47,328 nucleotides of DNA from Phycisphaerales bacterium. GTDB taxonomy: Bacteria; Planctomycetota; Phycisphaerae; Phycisphaerales; UBA1924. Numbering within the stretch: position 1 is the first letter of the stretch; every line of letters starts with the position of its first letter. The notes under the pieces are model-generated. The model was not told the DNA's origin, searched no databases, and saw only the letters and a program-made list of their open reading frames with translations. Below are positions 39,767 to 47,328 of the stretch, in pieces. The position numbers and the translations under genes are program-made. Location: contig JADLFE010000021.1 in the NCBI GenBank assembly GCA_020845755.1, positions 1-47,328 on the forward strand, written 5' to 3'.

Positions 39767-40288
39767 ATGACCAAGCCGATCGCGCAATCCGACTGCTTCA
39801 TCGCGCTGGGGTCGAACCTGGGCGATCGCCACGCCCATATCCGTGCGGCGATTGACGCGCTGTCGACGATCCCCGGCATGGACATGATGCGTGTTTCCAC
39901 GATCATCGAGACCGAACCCGTGGGCCCGGCGGGGCAGGAGCGTTATCTCAACGGCGTGGCTCATATCCGCACGTCGCTGGGGCCGCGCGACGTGCTTTCG
40001 CATCTGCTCCGCATCGAGATCGAGCGCGGACGTGATCGGGCCAGCGCGCCGCGGTGGGGAAGCCGGACGCTCGATCTTGACCTTCTCTTGTTCGGCGATC
40101 GCGTGATCGATGAGCCGGGCCTGACGGTGCCCCACCCTCGCCTGCGTGAGCGGCTTTTCGTGCTCGAGCCGCTGGCGGAGATCGCGCCCGAATTCTCACT
40201 GCAGCCCGATGGCAAGCGTGTGTGGGAAGTGCTCGATTTGTTGCGGCGGGGAACCACGGGAGTATCCGTGCGTCGGACCAACGGGTAA
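39767..40288 (+). CDS. folK: 2-amino-4-hydroxy-6-hydroxymethyldihydropteridine diphosphokinase
   Basis: The 173-residue HPPK transfers pyrophosphate from ATP to the pterin in folate synthesis. Seen: CFIALGSNLGDRHAHIRAAI at the N-terminus, STIIETEPVGPAGQERYLNG, the ATP/Mg loop RWGSRTLDLDLLLFGDRVID, and VPHPRLRERLFVLEPLAEIA. Length fits single-domain FolK. The ATG at 39767 is chosen because the fold begins a few residues later. It lies 13 bp after the DUF6614-like gene and 19 bp before the following secreted unknown, so all four genes from 38783 may form one operon. metF elsewhere in the window also uses folate, but is not linked. Confidence 0.95.
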   Translation: MTKPIAQSDCFIALGSNLGDRHAHIRAAIDALSTIPGMDMMRVSTIIETEPVGPAGQERYLNGVAHIRTSLGPRDVLSHLLRIEIERGRDRASAPRWGSRTLDLDLLLFGDRVIDEPGLTVPHPRLRERLFVLEPLAEIAPEFSLQPDGKRVWEVLDLLRRGTTGVSVRRTNG

Positions 40289-40307
40289 AGGTCGGACTCG
40301 GCACGCC

Positions 40308-41747
40308 ATGACATCAATCCTCTCCATGCTCGGCTCGCTGGATGAAACGCGCCGCTGCCTGCGCGGCATCGCTCGCAAGACCGCGGCGGCCCTGGGCTTG
40401 CTCGGGTTGCTTGTCATGACGGGCTCGATGACGACGACCGCCTTCGCCGCGCCACAGAACGGCACAAATCACGCGAAAGCACTGGACGCATCCGAGGTGC
40501 TGGCACGAATCTCGGCGGCGTATCGCGAAGGGGCGTGCGCGGACCGGGTGTCGCTCGTCGCCACACCATATCCGGTGATTGAAGGGCCGCTGCCCGCGCG
40601 GGCCATCCGGCGCGCGGTGGCGATCGTGCGCACGGCACGCACCCCGGCTCACGCGCCGATGACCAGGCTCGAACTCGGTGATCTCAGCATTTGTGCTCAG
40701 CCGGGGAGCGTCACAGCGATCCGTCAGGGCGATCGCGAGCACGCTGCACGCTTCGAGATTGATGGCGATCCATCGCCGTCCAAACTCGCCCAGCACCTTC
40801 CGATGCTCGCGTTTCCGCAACTGTGGCTCGCGCTTGGGAACGACACGAACGAGGCGCTGACAGCGTTCACCGGCGTCATTTCGTGGGAGAGCGCCGAATC
40901 TGCCGCATCTGGTTCTCGTCGGCTGCTGGTGGTTCGTGGAAAGAGCGCGACGCATGAGGTGGTGCTGTCCGCGCTGGCGACCACGGGGCGCCTCGATTCG
41001 TTCGAGATCACGCCGATCGGCGTCGTGGGCGCGAAGATCGTGGGGCGTTGCACGGCGATTGTGCCGGGCGAGCCGCCGGCGTGGACCATCGATCTCGGCG
41101 CACGGACGATCGTGAAGTCGCTCGGTGAACTTCGGTCCACGCCTGGGATTATCGAGGCCGGCGCAACGATCCTTGATCCGCCGCTGCAATCGATGGATCA
41201 TCGTGCGTGGTCGCTGCTCGGCGAGTTGAAGTCACGCGCGGGCCAGCGTCCGGCGGCCGCGGCAATGATCCTGTTCACGCGCGACGCCTCCGCCGCGATG
41301 ATCGACAGCGCCATGGCGGGCGTGCTTCGCGCCGAGGTGTCGCTCGATCTTGAGGCGGCCGCCCCCACGCCCCTCGAGGCAGGCGCTGGTCTCACACCTC
41401 CAGCGTCGCTGCTCTCGCTGGGTGTCGCGTGCCTTTCTCCGGGCGGATTCGACGCGGGGGCTCTGGCGAAGATCGGCGATGCATGGCGTGAAGGCGCGCG
41501 GGGCGTGCTGGCTCGTCTGCTTCCCAAGACGACACCCGAGCCGGTCATGCTGACCTGGACCGGCGCGAGCGACGAACTCCTCGGACGCCTCGCGCCGGGG
41601 TCGCCGTGCGCCGTGGTGGTCGTCAGCGATGATCTGCGGCTGCTCGGCGTCATCGAGCCGGAGGGAAAGAGCGGCGAGGATGCCGTCATCGCGGAGCAGA
41701 TTCGCGCGATTGCCAGCGAACTGCGTTGGCCGCTGCCGCCGCAATGA
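40308..41747 (+). CDS. Secreted protein of unknown function
   Basis: I do not recognise this 479-residue product. It has a long N-terminal signal region (KTAAALGLLGLLVMTGSMTTTAFA). The first half is beta-rich (AVAIVRTARTPAHAPMTRLELGD, DREHAARFEIDG, LWLALGNDTNEALTAFTGVI), like the outer-membrane lipoprotein-carrier style domains seen in planctomycete DUF2092-type proteins. The second half looks thioredoxin-like or mixed (TPEPVMLTWTGASDELLGRL, CAVVVVSDDLRLLGVIEPEG). No active-site CxxC is present. It begins 19 bp after folK, so it may be co-transcribed. Similarity to any named family is weak and I would not assign one. Confidence 0.7.
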   Translation: MTSILSMLGSLDETRRCLRGIARKTAAALGLLGLLVMTGSMTTTAFAAPQNGTNHAKALDASEVLARISAAYREGACADRVSLVATPYPVIEGPLPARAIRRAVAIVRTARTPAHAPMTRLELGDLSICAQPGSVTAIRQGDREHAARFEIDGDPSPSKLAQHLPMLAFPQLWLALGNDTNEALTAFTGVISWESAESAASGSRRLLVVRGKSATHEVVLSALATTGRLDSFEITPIGVVGAKIVGRCTAIVPGEPPAWTIDLGARTIVKSLGELRSTPGIIEAGATILDPPLQSMDHRAWSLLGELKSRAGQRPAAAAMILFTRDASAAMIDSAMAGVLRAEVSLDLEAAAPTPLEAGAGLTPPASLLSLGVACLSPGGFDAGALAKIGDAWREGARGVLARLLPKTTPEPVMLTWTGASDELLGRLAPGSPCAVVVVSDDLRLLGVIEPEGKSGEDAVIAEQIRAIASELRWPLPPQ

Positions 41748-41832
41748 ATGGAGCGGGCCTGCGAGCACCCGCGTGGTGATTGCACCTGGTCGATGGCGAG
41801 CCCGAGGAAGGCGCTGAAGTCGAACATCAACG

Positions 41833-41860
41833 AAAAAGGCCCGCCGGAGGGGCGGGCCTT
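41833..41860 (-). terminator. Terminator after gdhA
   Basis: AAGGCCCGCC (41836-41845) pairs perfectly with GGCGGGCCTT (41851-41860) around a 5-nt loop. On the minus strand it is followed by TTTTTCG, ending gdhA transcripts from 41921. The plus-strand side has only TTGGG after the stem, so it is weaker for the convergent gene. Confidence 0.88.
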
Positions 41861-41920
41861 GGGTCACGCTTCGATCACGTGGAATCACGGGCCTGATGGC
41901 GGGTCGATCACACGTTCGCC

Positions 41921-43267
41921 TTACGGGAAGATGCCGCGGAACTCATAGGCCTTCTGCAGGCGTTCGAGGGCGGCGATGTAGGCGGCGGTGCGGAGTTCGC
42001 AGTTGTATTTCTTGCGTGCGGCGCGGGTGCGCGCGGCGGCGCCGAGCATGTGCTTGTTGAGGAGGCTGTCGACCTTTTCGAGTTCCCAGGACTGGAAGGT
42101 CTTGTTCTGGACCCACTCGAAGTACGACACGGTCACGCCGCCGGCGTTGCACAGGATGGCGGGGAGGACTTCGATGCCGCGGCCCTGGAGGACGCGCTCA
42201 CCGGCCGGGGTGGTCGGGGCGTTGGCGCCTTCGGCGACGACCTTGCAATCGAGCCAAGCGGCCTCGGTCTCCTGGACCATCTGCTCGAGGGCGGCGGGGA
42301 TGAAGACATCGACCTTGGTGCGGTAGAACTCTTCCTTGGTAATGGCTCCGGCCTTGGTGTAGCCCTTCACGCCGCCGTGCTGATCGACGTACTTGGCCAG
42401 GTCGTGGGCATCGATGCCCTTGTCGTTCTTGATGAAGCCGGTGTGATCGGCGACGGCGATCATCTTGGCGCCCTTGTCCTGGAAGATCTTGCCGGACCAG
42501 GAGCCCACGTTGCCGTAGCCGAGCACGCTGAAGGTGCACTGATCGGGGCGGAGGTTCAGCTCGGGGAGCATCTCAACGAGGGTGTCGACGACGCCTTGGC
42601 CGGTGGCTTTTTCGCGCCCGAGCGAGCCGCCGTATTCAACGGGCTTGCCGGTGACGACGGCGGTGGGATTGGAGCCGCCGATCTCGGAGAGGAAGGTGTA
42701 GGTGTCGGCGATCCAGGCCATGTGCTGGGAGTTCGAGCCGACGTCGGGGGCGGGGATGTCGTATTCGGGGCCGACGTTGTGGGCGATGGCGGAGGTGAAG
42801 CGGCGGACGATGCGTTCCATCTCGCCCTTGGAGTGCTTGCGGGGGTCGACCTTGATGCCGCCCTTGCCGCCGCCGTAGGGCACACCGACGAGGGAGCACT
42901 TCATGGTCATGAGGAAGGCGAGGGACTTGACGTCATCGAGGTGAACGTCGGGGTGGAAGCGCAGGCCGCCCTTGTACGGGCCGAGGGCGTTGTTGTGCTG
43001 AACGCGGTAGCCCTTGAAGAGTTGGAAGCGGCCGTCGTCCATCTTCACGGGGAAGTGGACCATGATTTCGTTCTTGGGCTGGGCGAGGATCTGCTGGAGG
43101 TAATTGGGGAGGCCCATGACCTCGGCGCCGTAGAGCATGCAGCCCACGGTCTGGCGATACAAGTTGTTGGGGTCCGAGGGGAGCCCAAGCTCAGCAAAGA
43201 GCGGGCTGTTGTAGTCCTTGGGCTGTGCGTTTTTGACTTTGGGGGTGGGTGCGGCGATGGTGCTCAT
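41921..43267 (-). CDS. gdhA: Glutamate dehydrogenase
   Basis: The 448-residue enzyme interconverts glutamate and 2-oxoglutarate plus ammonium. Seen: GYRVQHNNALGPYKGGLRFH PDV, VGVPYGGGKGGIKVDPRKHS with the catalytic Lys, DIPAPDVGSNSQHMAWIADTY, GKPVEYGGSLGREKATGQGV, the NAD(P) loop FSVLGYGNVGSWSGKIFQDKG and AEGANAPTTPAGERVLQGRG. Length and motifs fit the hexameric 450-residue group. GGGAAGG lies upstream of the ATG at 43267. Coenzyme cannot be read reliably from the sequence. It is monocistronic with its own terminator. Confidence 0.96.
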   Translation of the reverse strand: MSTIAAPTPKVKNAQPKDYNSPLFAELGLPSDPNNLYRQTVGCMLYGAEVMGLPNYLQQILAQPKNEIMVHFPVKMDDGRFQLFKGYRVQHNNALGPYKGGLRFHPDVHLDDVKSLAFLMTMKCSLVGVPYGGGKGGIKVDPRKHSKGEMERIVRRFTSAIAHNVGPEYDIPAPDVGSNSQHMAWIADTYTFLSEIGGSNPTAVVTGKPVEYGGSLGREKATGQGVVDTLVEMLPELNLRPDQCTFSVLGYGNVGSWSGKIFQDKGAKMIAVADHTGFIKNDKGIDAHDLAKYVDQHGGVKGYTKAGAITKEEFYRTKVDVFIPAALEQMVQETEAAWLDCKVVAEGANAPTTPAGERVLQGRGIEVLPAILCNAGGVTVSYFEWVQNKTFQSWELEKVDSLLNKHMLGAAARTRAARKKYNCELRTAAYIAALERLQKAYEFRGIFP

Positions 43268-43518
43268 GGTTGCCTTCCCTGAAGAGTGTGATACATACAG
43301 ATCGAACGGAAAAACACGATCCGGACGCTCCGAACTGGCCCGGGATTGATCCTACGCGCGAGGTTCCGAAATCCAAGCAAATCCGGGGGCTTTTGGGGGG
43401 TCTGTTTGCAGTCTGTTCATGAAGATTATTTCGGAAACAAAGGGCGTAAATGGCCACTCGTCGAGATTCTCGAACGCGGGAATGACACGAGTGTCGAGTC
43501 ACTCTCAACAATGTCGGC

Positions 43519-43956
43519 ATGATCCTGTACCTGGCCGCAGACTTGTTGTGGGCTTCGAAAATCAAGGGCACGGCGGAAGCGCTGGGAATCCCTTGTCGCC
43601 CCGTGCGCACGCTCGAGATGCTGGAGGCCCGGCTGGCGGAAGCGGCGACGGCCATCGACTCGTGCGCGGGAGTGATAAGCGCGACGAACGGAGCGACCGC
43701 GAGTTCATCCGAGAGTTCAACGCTGCGAGCGCTCGTGCTCGATCTCGACAAGCCCGACGAGGCGATGGCGATGATCGCGCGGGTGAGGCGGGAGGAGCGG
43801 TGGCGCGGCGTGCGCGTGGTGTGCTTCGGGCCGCACGTGGCCAAGGAGTTGTTTCAGCAGGCTCGCGACGCGGGGGCGGACGAGGTCTTGCCGCGGGGCG
43901 CGCTGGATGCGCGGATGGAAGATGTGCTGCTGAAACTGGAAAGCGGCGCACGATAA
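43519..43956 (+). CDS. Small receiver-like (degenerate response-regulator) protein
   Basis: The 145-residue protein has the alpha/beta layout of a receiver domain without an output domain: MILYLAADLLWASKIKGTAE, ALVLDLDKPDEAMAMIARVR (position of the phospho-acceptor strand; an Asp is present but the usual acidic pair at the N-terminus is missing), VRVVCFGPHVAKELFQQARD, AGADEVLPRGALDARMEDVL. Lacking the acidic pocket, it is probably not phosphorylated in the usual way. Assignment is by fold pattern only. The 251 bp between this start and gdhA hold no gene I recognise. The next gene converges 30 bp later. Confidence 0.6.
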   Translation: MILYLAADLLWASKIKGTAEALGIPCRPVRTLEMLEARLAEAATAIDSCAGVISATNGATASSSESSTLRALVLDLDKPDEAMAMIARVRREERWRGVRVVCFGPHVAKELFQQARDAGADEVLPRGALDARMEDVLLKLESGAR

Positions 43957-43986
43957 TCGCGACGCCATCACGAGGCACGGCTCGTG

Positions 43987-45639
43987 CTATCGGCGTTCCT
44001 GGCGCGTGACGATCGGAACATAGCCGGACTCGAATCCTTTGGGCGGCGTGACGATGAGGCCCGGGTCGAGACGCACAAGTTCGCCGCGGGTGGGCGGCGG
44101 CATGTACTCGGCGTCGATCGTCCATGACGTATGAATCTTCTCGACGAGTTGCTGAAGGCGTGCCTTCTTCTCGTCGCTCCAGTGATACTGCTGAAACGAC
44201 GGCTGGTCGACGAAGCGGTACCAGGAATAGGTCACCAGCGAGCCATCGCGGAGCCGGCTCTTGAACGGGCCCTTGGTTGGCCCGGGCTTGGCCCATGCGC
44301 CGGACGTGGGCGAGGTGTAGGCGGGACCCGGCGCGGCGTTGGCGAACTCCTTTGACAGCAGCCGCGTCTCGCGCGGAACGTCGGCGGGCGCGACGACGAC
44401 GCGCTGATCGCCCGATTGCTTGAAATACTGCGGGAACACCGCGAGCGGGGCGGCCGAGCCGGCGGTCCACTGGAGTCCCCAGACGTTCCCCTCGAAGACC
44501 TTGGTATCGAACGAGCGCTCGACGCCGGCGACTTTCTTCCCCGCCTGGTCATACTCGGTGGTGTTGGTGGTGAGCGTCGGCTTCCACGCGCCCTTGGGGT
44601 CAAAGCGGCCGGAACTCGCGGCCCCGCCGTCGCGCCATGCCTTGAGCGAATCCCACAGGGCGGCCTTGGAGTAGTACGTCACGTCCTGCACGAGCAGCGT
44701 TCGCCCCTGCGCGTCGACGGGGAACTGGAGCTTGGGAATCTTGGAGTAGACGACGCCCGACGCGTCGATCGAGTCGAATCGAGGCACGGTGTTGATCTCG
44801 ATCGCGCCGCCACCGACCGTGGCGGGGCGAGCGTCGAGGCCGCGCCCGTAGATGTAGGGATAGTTGAAGAGCTTGCCGATCTTGCTCCAAGTCTCGGGGA
44901 TGTAGAACGCGATGGGCCCCTTGAAATTGGCGGCGCTCAGGAAGCAGGTCCAGCTCTGATCGCCGGTGGGCGGCTCGCCGGGCGCGGCGTCGGTGAACGG
45001 CAGCGCGAGCCATGTGTATCCAAGGAACTGGCCGGAGGGCTCGCCCTCGAAGGGCAGGCCGTCGGGCGGGATGAGGATTCGGTTGCTGAGTTGCGCGATG
45101 CCGAGGCGATCGTCGGCGAGCGCCTCGTTGCTTTGGAAGAAGGACCAGCCGGGCGAGCCGACTTCGTAGTCGTAGCACTGCGGCGTGGCGTTCATACTGA
45201 ACTTGGGCGAGGCGTAGCGGAAGTGGTTTCCGGCCCAGAAGCCGACACCGCCCTCGACGGTTTGGAAGACGCTATCCCACGTGGGCCCGCGTTCGGGCCA
45301 CGAGCGAGCGAGCGTGCCCTGCGGCGCGAGCGGCGTGTCGCGATTGTCGGAGTTGTTGGGCAGGATCCACGTGCTGGCCAGGCCGATCTGGAAGTTGGCG
45401 AGCGGGCGATCGACGAGCGGCCAGACGGCCGTGTAGAAACCGACGCCGGCGCTGTACATGGCGCGATCGGGCGGCTCGCTGGTCGAGAAGCCGATGTAGC
45501 CGTGGAGCCCCTCGGAGTGGCTGGTGATCGTGCCGGGCTTGAGCGCTGTCGTCTTGGGTGTTGCGGGCGCGGCTTGCTGGGCCAAGCACGCGACGGAGAC
45601 GAGCGACATGGCGGCGGAGACGACGAGGCGGGTCTTCAT
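43987..45639 (-). CDS. Large secreted protein of unknown function
   Basis: I do not recognise this 550-residue product. It has a signal peptide (MKTRLVVSAAMSLVSVACLA, cleavage near AQQAAPA). The body is rich in aromatic residues and Gly: YIGFSTSEPPDRAMYSAGVG, FYTAVWPLVDRPLANFQIGL, ASTWILPNNSDNRDTPLAPQ, SQWTCFLSA-like and PYIYGRGLDARPATVGGGAI. This suggests a large beta-sandwich or propeller-like fold. No catalytic motif, TM anchor or PEP-CTERM tail. The ATG at 45639 has GAGGGG 5 nt upstream; the upstream open frame (to 45729) is not family-like. It may be a surface or periplasmic structural protein. Confidence 0.75.
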   Translation of the reverse strand: MKTRLVVSAAMSLVSVACLAQQAAPATPKTTALKPGTITSHSEGLHGYIGFSTSEPPDRAMYSAGVGFYTAVWPLVDRPLANFQIGLASTWILPNNSDNRDTPLAPQGTLARSWPERGPTWDSVFQTVEGGVGFWAGNHFRYASPKFSMNATPQCYDYEVGSPGWSFFQSNEALADDRLGIAQLSNRILIPPDGLPFEGEPSGQFLGYTWLALPFTDAAPGEPPTGDQSWTCFLSAANFKGPIAFYIPETWSKIGKLFNYPYIYGRGLDARPATVGGGAIEINTVPRFDSIDASGVVYSKIPKLQFPVDAQGRTLLVQDVTYYSKAALWDSLKAWRDGGAASSGRFDPKGAWKPTLTTNTTEYDQAGKKVAGVERSFDTKVFEGNVWGLQWTAGSAAPLAVFPQYFKQSGDQRVVVAPADVPRETRLLSKEFANAAPGPAYTSPTSGAWAKPGPTKGPFKSRLRDGSLVTYSWYRFVDQPSFQQYHWSDEKKARLQQLVEKIHTSWTIDAEYMPPPTRGELVRLDPGLIVTPPKGFESGYVPIVTRQERR

Positions 45640-45793
45640 GTTCGGCCCCTCAACACCGGGCGAGCAGGACGGCGGGCAATCGAAACGAGAGTCACGCGCG
45701 AGATCTAGATTACCGGCGGCGGGCCACATTCGCGTGCCGCTACTTGGAATGGAGTACCCTCAACGCTGGAATGACCTCTATCCAGCAGCCTGA

Positions 45794-46237
45794 ATGAGCA
45801 GCAATTCCAAGCGGCTTGCGTGGCGGGGCATGGACGAAAAATCGGCGCAAGTCAGCGAGGGCATCGACATGTGGAAGCACGAGATCATCCCGATCGAGTT
45901 GCAGCGGCGGCGGAACGCCTCGCGTTGGTGGCTCGCCGGCGGCGCGGTTCTGATCGCGCTGGCGTGGGCGGTGGGAGTGATCGTGTGCGCGGCGGTGGGC
46001 AGTACATCGAGCCGCATGGGCGCAAGCGGACAGATCGAAGAACTACCGCCCTTCATCGCGGGGATGCTCAGTGGGATCGTGGCGTCGTTTGTGGTTCGGG
46101 AGGTACTGCAGCGGCGAGTGGATGCGTCGAGCCTGGAGAACGTCGATCCCGCGGTGCTCGCGGCCAACGGCGCGGCCCTCGTGCTGGCGGCGCTTGTCGA
46201 GTTCGTGAAGCTCTTCATGACCGCTGGGGGTGCGTAA
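45794..46237 (+). CDS. Small membrane protein of unknown function
   Basis: A 147-residue protein with two to three predicted membrane helices: WWLAGGAVLIALAWAVGVIV, FIAGMLSGIVASFVV and AANGAALVLAALVEFVKLFM. The N-terminal 40 residues are hydrophilic (KSAQVSEGIDMWKHEIIPIELQ) and probably cytoplasmic. No family recognised. It is followed by the structured leader of rpsA and could be transcribed with it, though a separate rpsA promoter is more likely. Confidence 0.65.
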   Translation: MSSNSKRLAWRGMDEKSAQVSEGIDMWKHEIIPIELQRRRNASRWWLAGGAVLIALAWAVGVIVCAAVGSTSSRMGASGQIEELPPFIAGMLSGIVASFVVREVLQRRVDASSLENVDPAVLAANGAALVLAALVEFVKLFMTAGGA

Positions 46238-46273
46238 GGGAGCGGGAACCGGGCACCGAACAGGCCTAGACTT

Positions 46274-46429
46274 TGACCCGGTGGGTCGGTGGTCCGTCAG
46301 TTCCCCGCGTTCGCGGGGGCGGATGAGTCCGAAACGTCGAACAGCCCCAGCGGGGCACGGACGGGAGCGAGGTCGCTCCCGGGCCGGCGCTGTCGAATCC
46401 GGCCGTCTCACCGACCGCGGCACGGGTCA
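46274..46429 (+). ncRNA. Candidate structured 5' leader RNA of rpsA
   Basis: The 156 nt can fold into a closed multibranch structure. An outer stem TGACCCG/CGGGTCA (46274-46280 with 46423-46429) is followed by GGTCGGTG/CACCGACC (46284-46291 with 46409-46416). Inside, GTCCGT/ACGGAC (46292-46297 with 46357-46362) encloses hairpins CCCCGC/GCGGGG (46303-46318), CGGA/TCCG (46320-46331) and GCCCC/GGGGC (46344-46356). Then hairpins GGGAGCG/CGCTCCC (46363-46380) and GGCCGG/CCGGCC (46382-46404). It ends 24 nt before the rpsA ATG. I do not recognise it as a named RNA. An alternative GACCC/GGGTC hairpin (46275-46287) would break both outer stems. Confidence 0.6.
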
Positions 46430-46453
46430 CGCAGCGCAACGAGAACTCGTCCC

Positions 46454-47328
<875 letters not shown>

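Noticed and set aside
46319..46340. GGATGAGTCCGAAACGTC resembles parts of a hammerhead ribozyme core
   Set aside because: The core needs CTGATGA, a stem II and GAAA in fixed order. Here no stem separates the two core parts and the first base pair of the core differs, so I treat it as part of the leader's small hairpin.

Overview
The window is GC-rich and contains no phage, plasmid or CRISPR signature. It looks like a chromosomal segment from a planctomycete, most likely of the Phycisphaerae. Three secreted proteins end in a PEP-CTERM-like tail (VPxPG, a short hydrophobic stretch, then RRRR), which is typical of that group. Other pointers in the same direction are a class II (B12-type) NrdJ of about 1170 residues, a FlgI-like lipoprotein with no flagellar genes nearby, and many genes standing alone rather than in long operons. 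The lineage is inferred; no 16S rRNA gene is present.

Layout. Positions 1-1.7 kb hold a cut-off tRNA-Phe, a lone oligopeptide-type ABC ATPase and a GNAT acetyltransferase. From 1.7 to 4.5 kb the minus strand carries a likely operon: a stand-alone LigD-type phosphoesterase domain, asparagine synthetase and a cupin. A TPR lipoprotein with a good terminator follows. From 5.4 to 12.1 kb the plus strand carries an ArsR-methyltransferase fusion, S-adenosylhomocysteinase, alpha-glucan phosphorylase, MetF and a DUF4340 protein; three of these belong to the SAM/methionine/folate cycle. From 12.3 to 20 kb the minus strand has a lamin-tail PEP-CTERM protein, a WcaJ-type sugar transferase, a CbpA-like DnaJ, a CpeT-like/FKBP fusion, malate dehydrogenase and a lipoprotein hydrolase. 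From 20 to 24 kb there is an acidic unknown protein, a flavin reductase and two paralogous secreted proteins, each with its own terminator.

From 24.4 to 29.1 kb lies dcd-nrdJ, a dNTP-supply pair interrupted by a four-helix-bundle (23S-IVS family) gene. That gene is bracketed by 30-bp inverted arrays of a 7-base repeat. This is the clearest mobile-element-like structure in the window. From 29.9 to 36.2 kb are the FlgI-like lipoprotein and smc; SMC carries a low-complexity insertion that begins with another 7-base repeat array. From 36.3 to 45.6 kb are a beta-lactamase-fold protein, pyrD, a TPR-YggX fusion, a DUF6614-like protein, folK, a secreted unknown, gdhA, a degenerate receiver-like protein and a large secreted unknown. 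The window ends in rpsA (ribosomal protein S1).

The two observations I rate highest are the inverted-repeat-bracketed four-helix gene inside dcd-nrdJ, and a roughly 156-nt leader just upstream of rpsA. The leader can fold into a closed multibranch structure with 15 long-range base pairs plus five or six local hairpins. It is a candidate undescribed regulatory RNA for S1. All calls come from reading the sequence; no database search was run.
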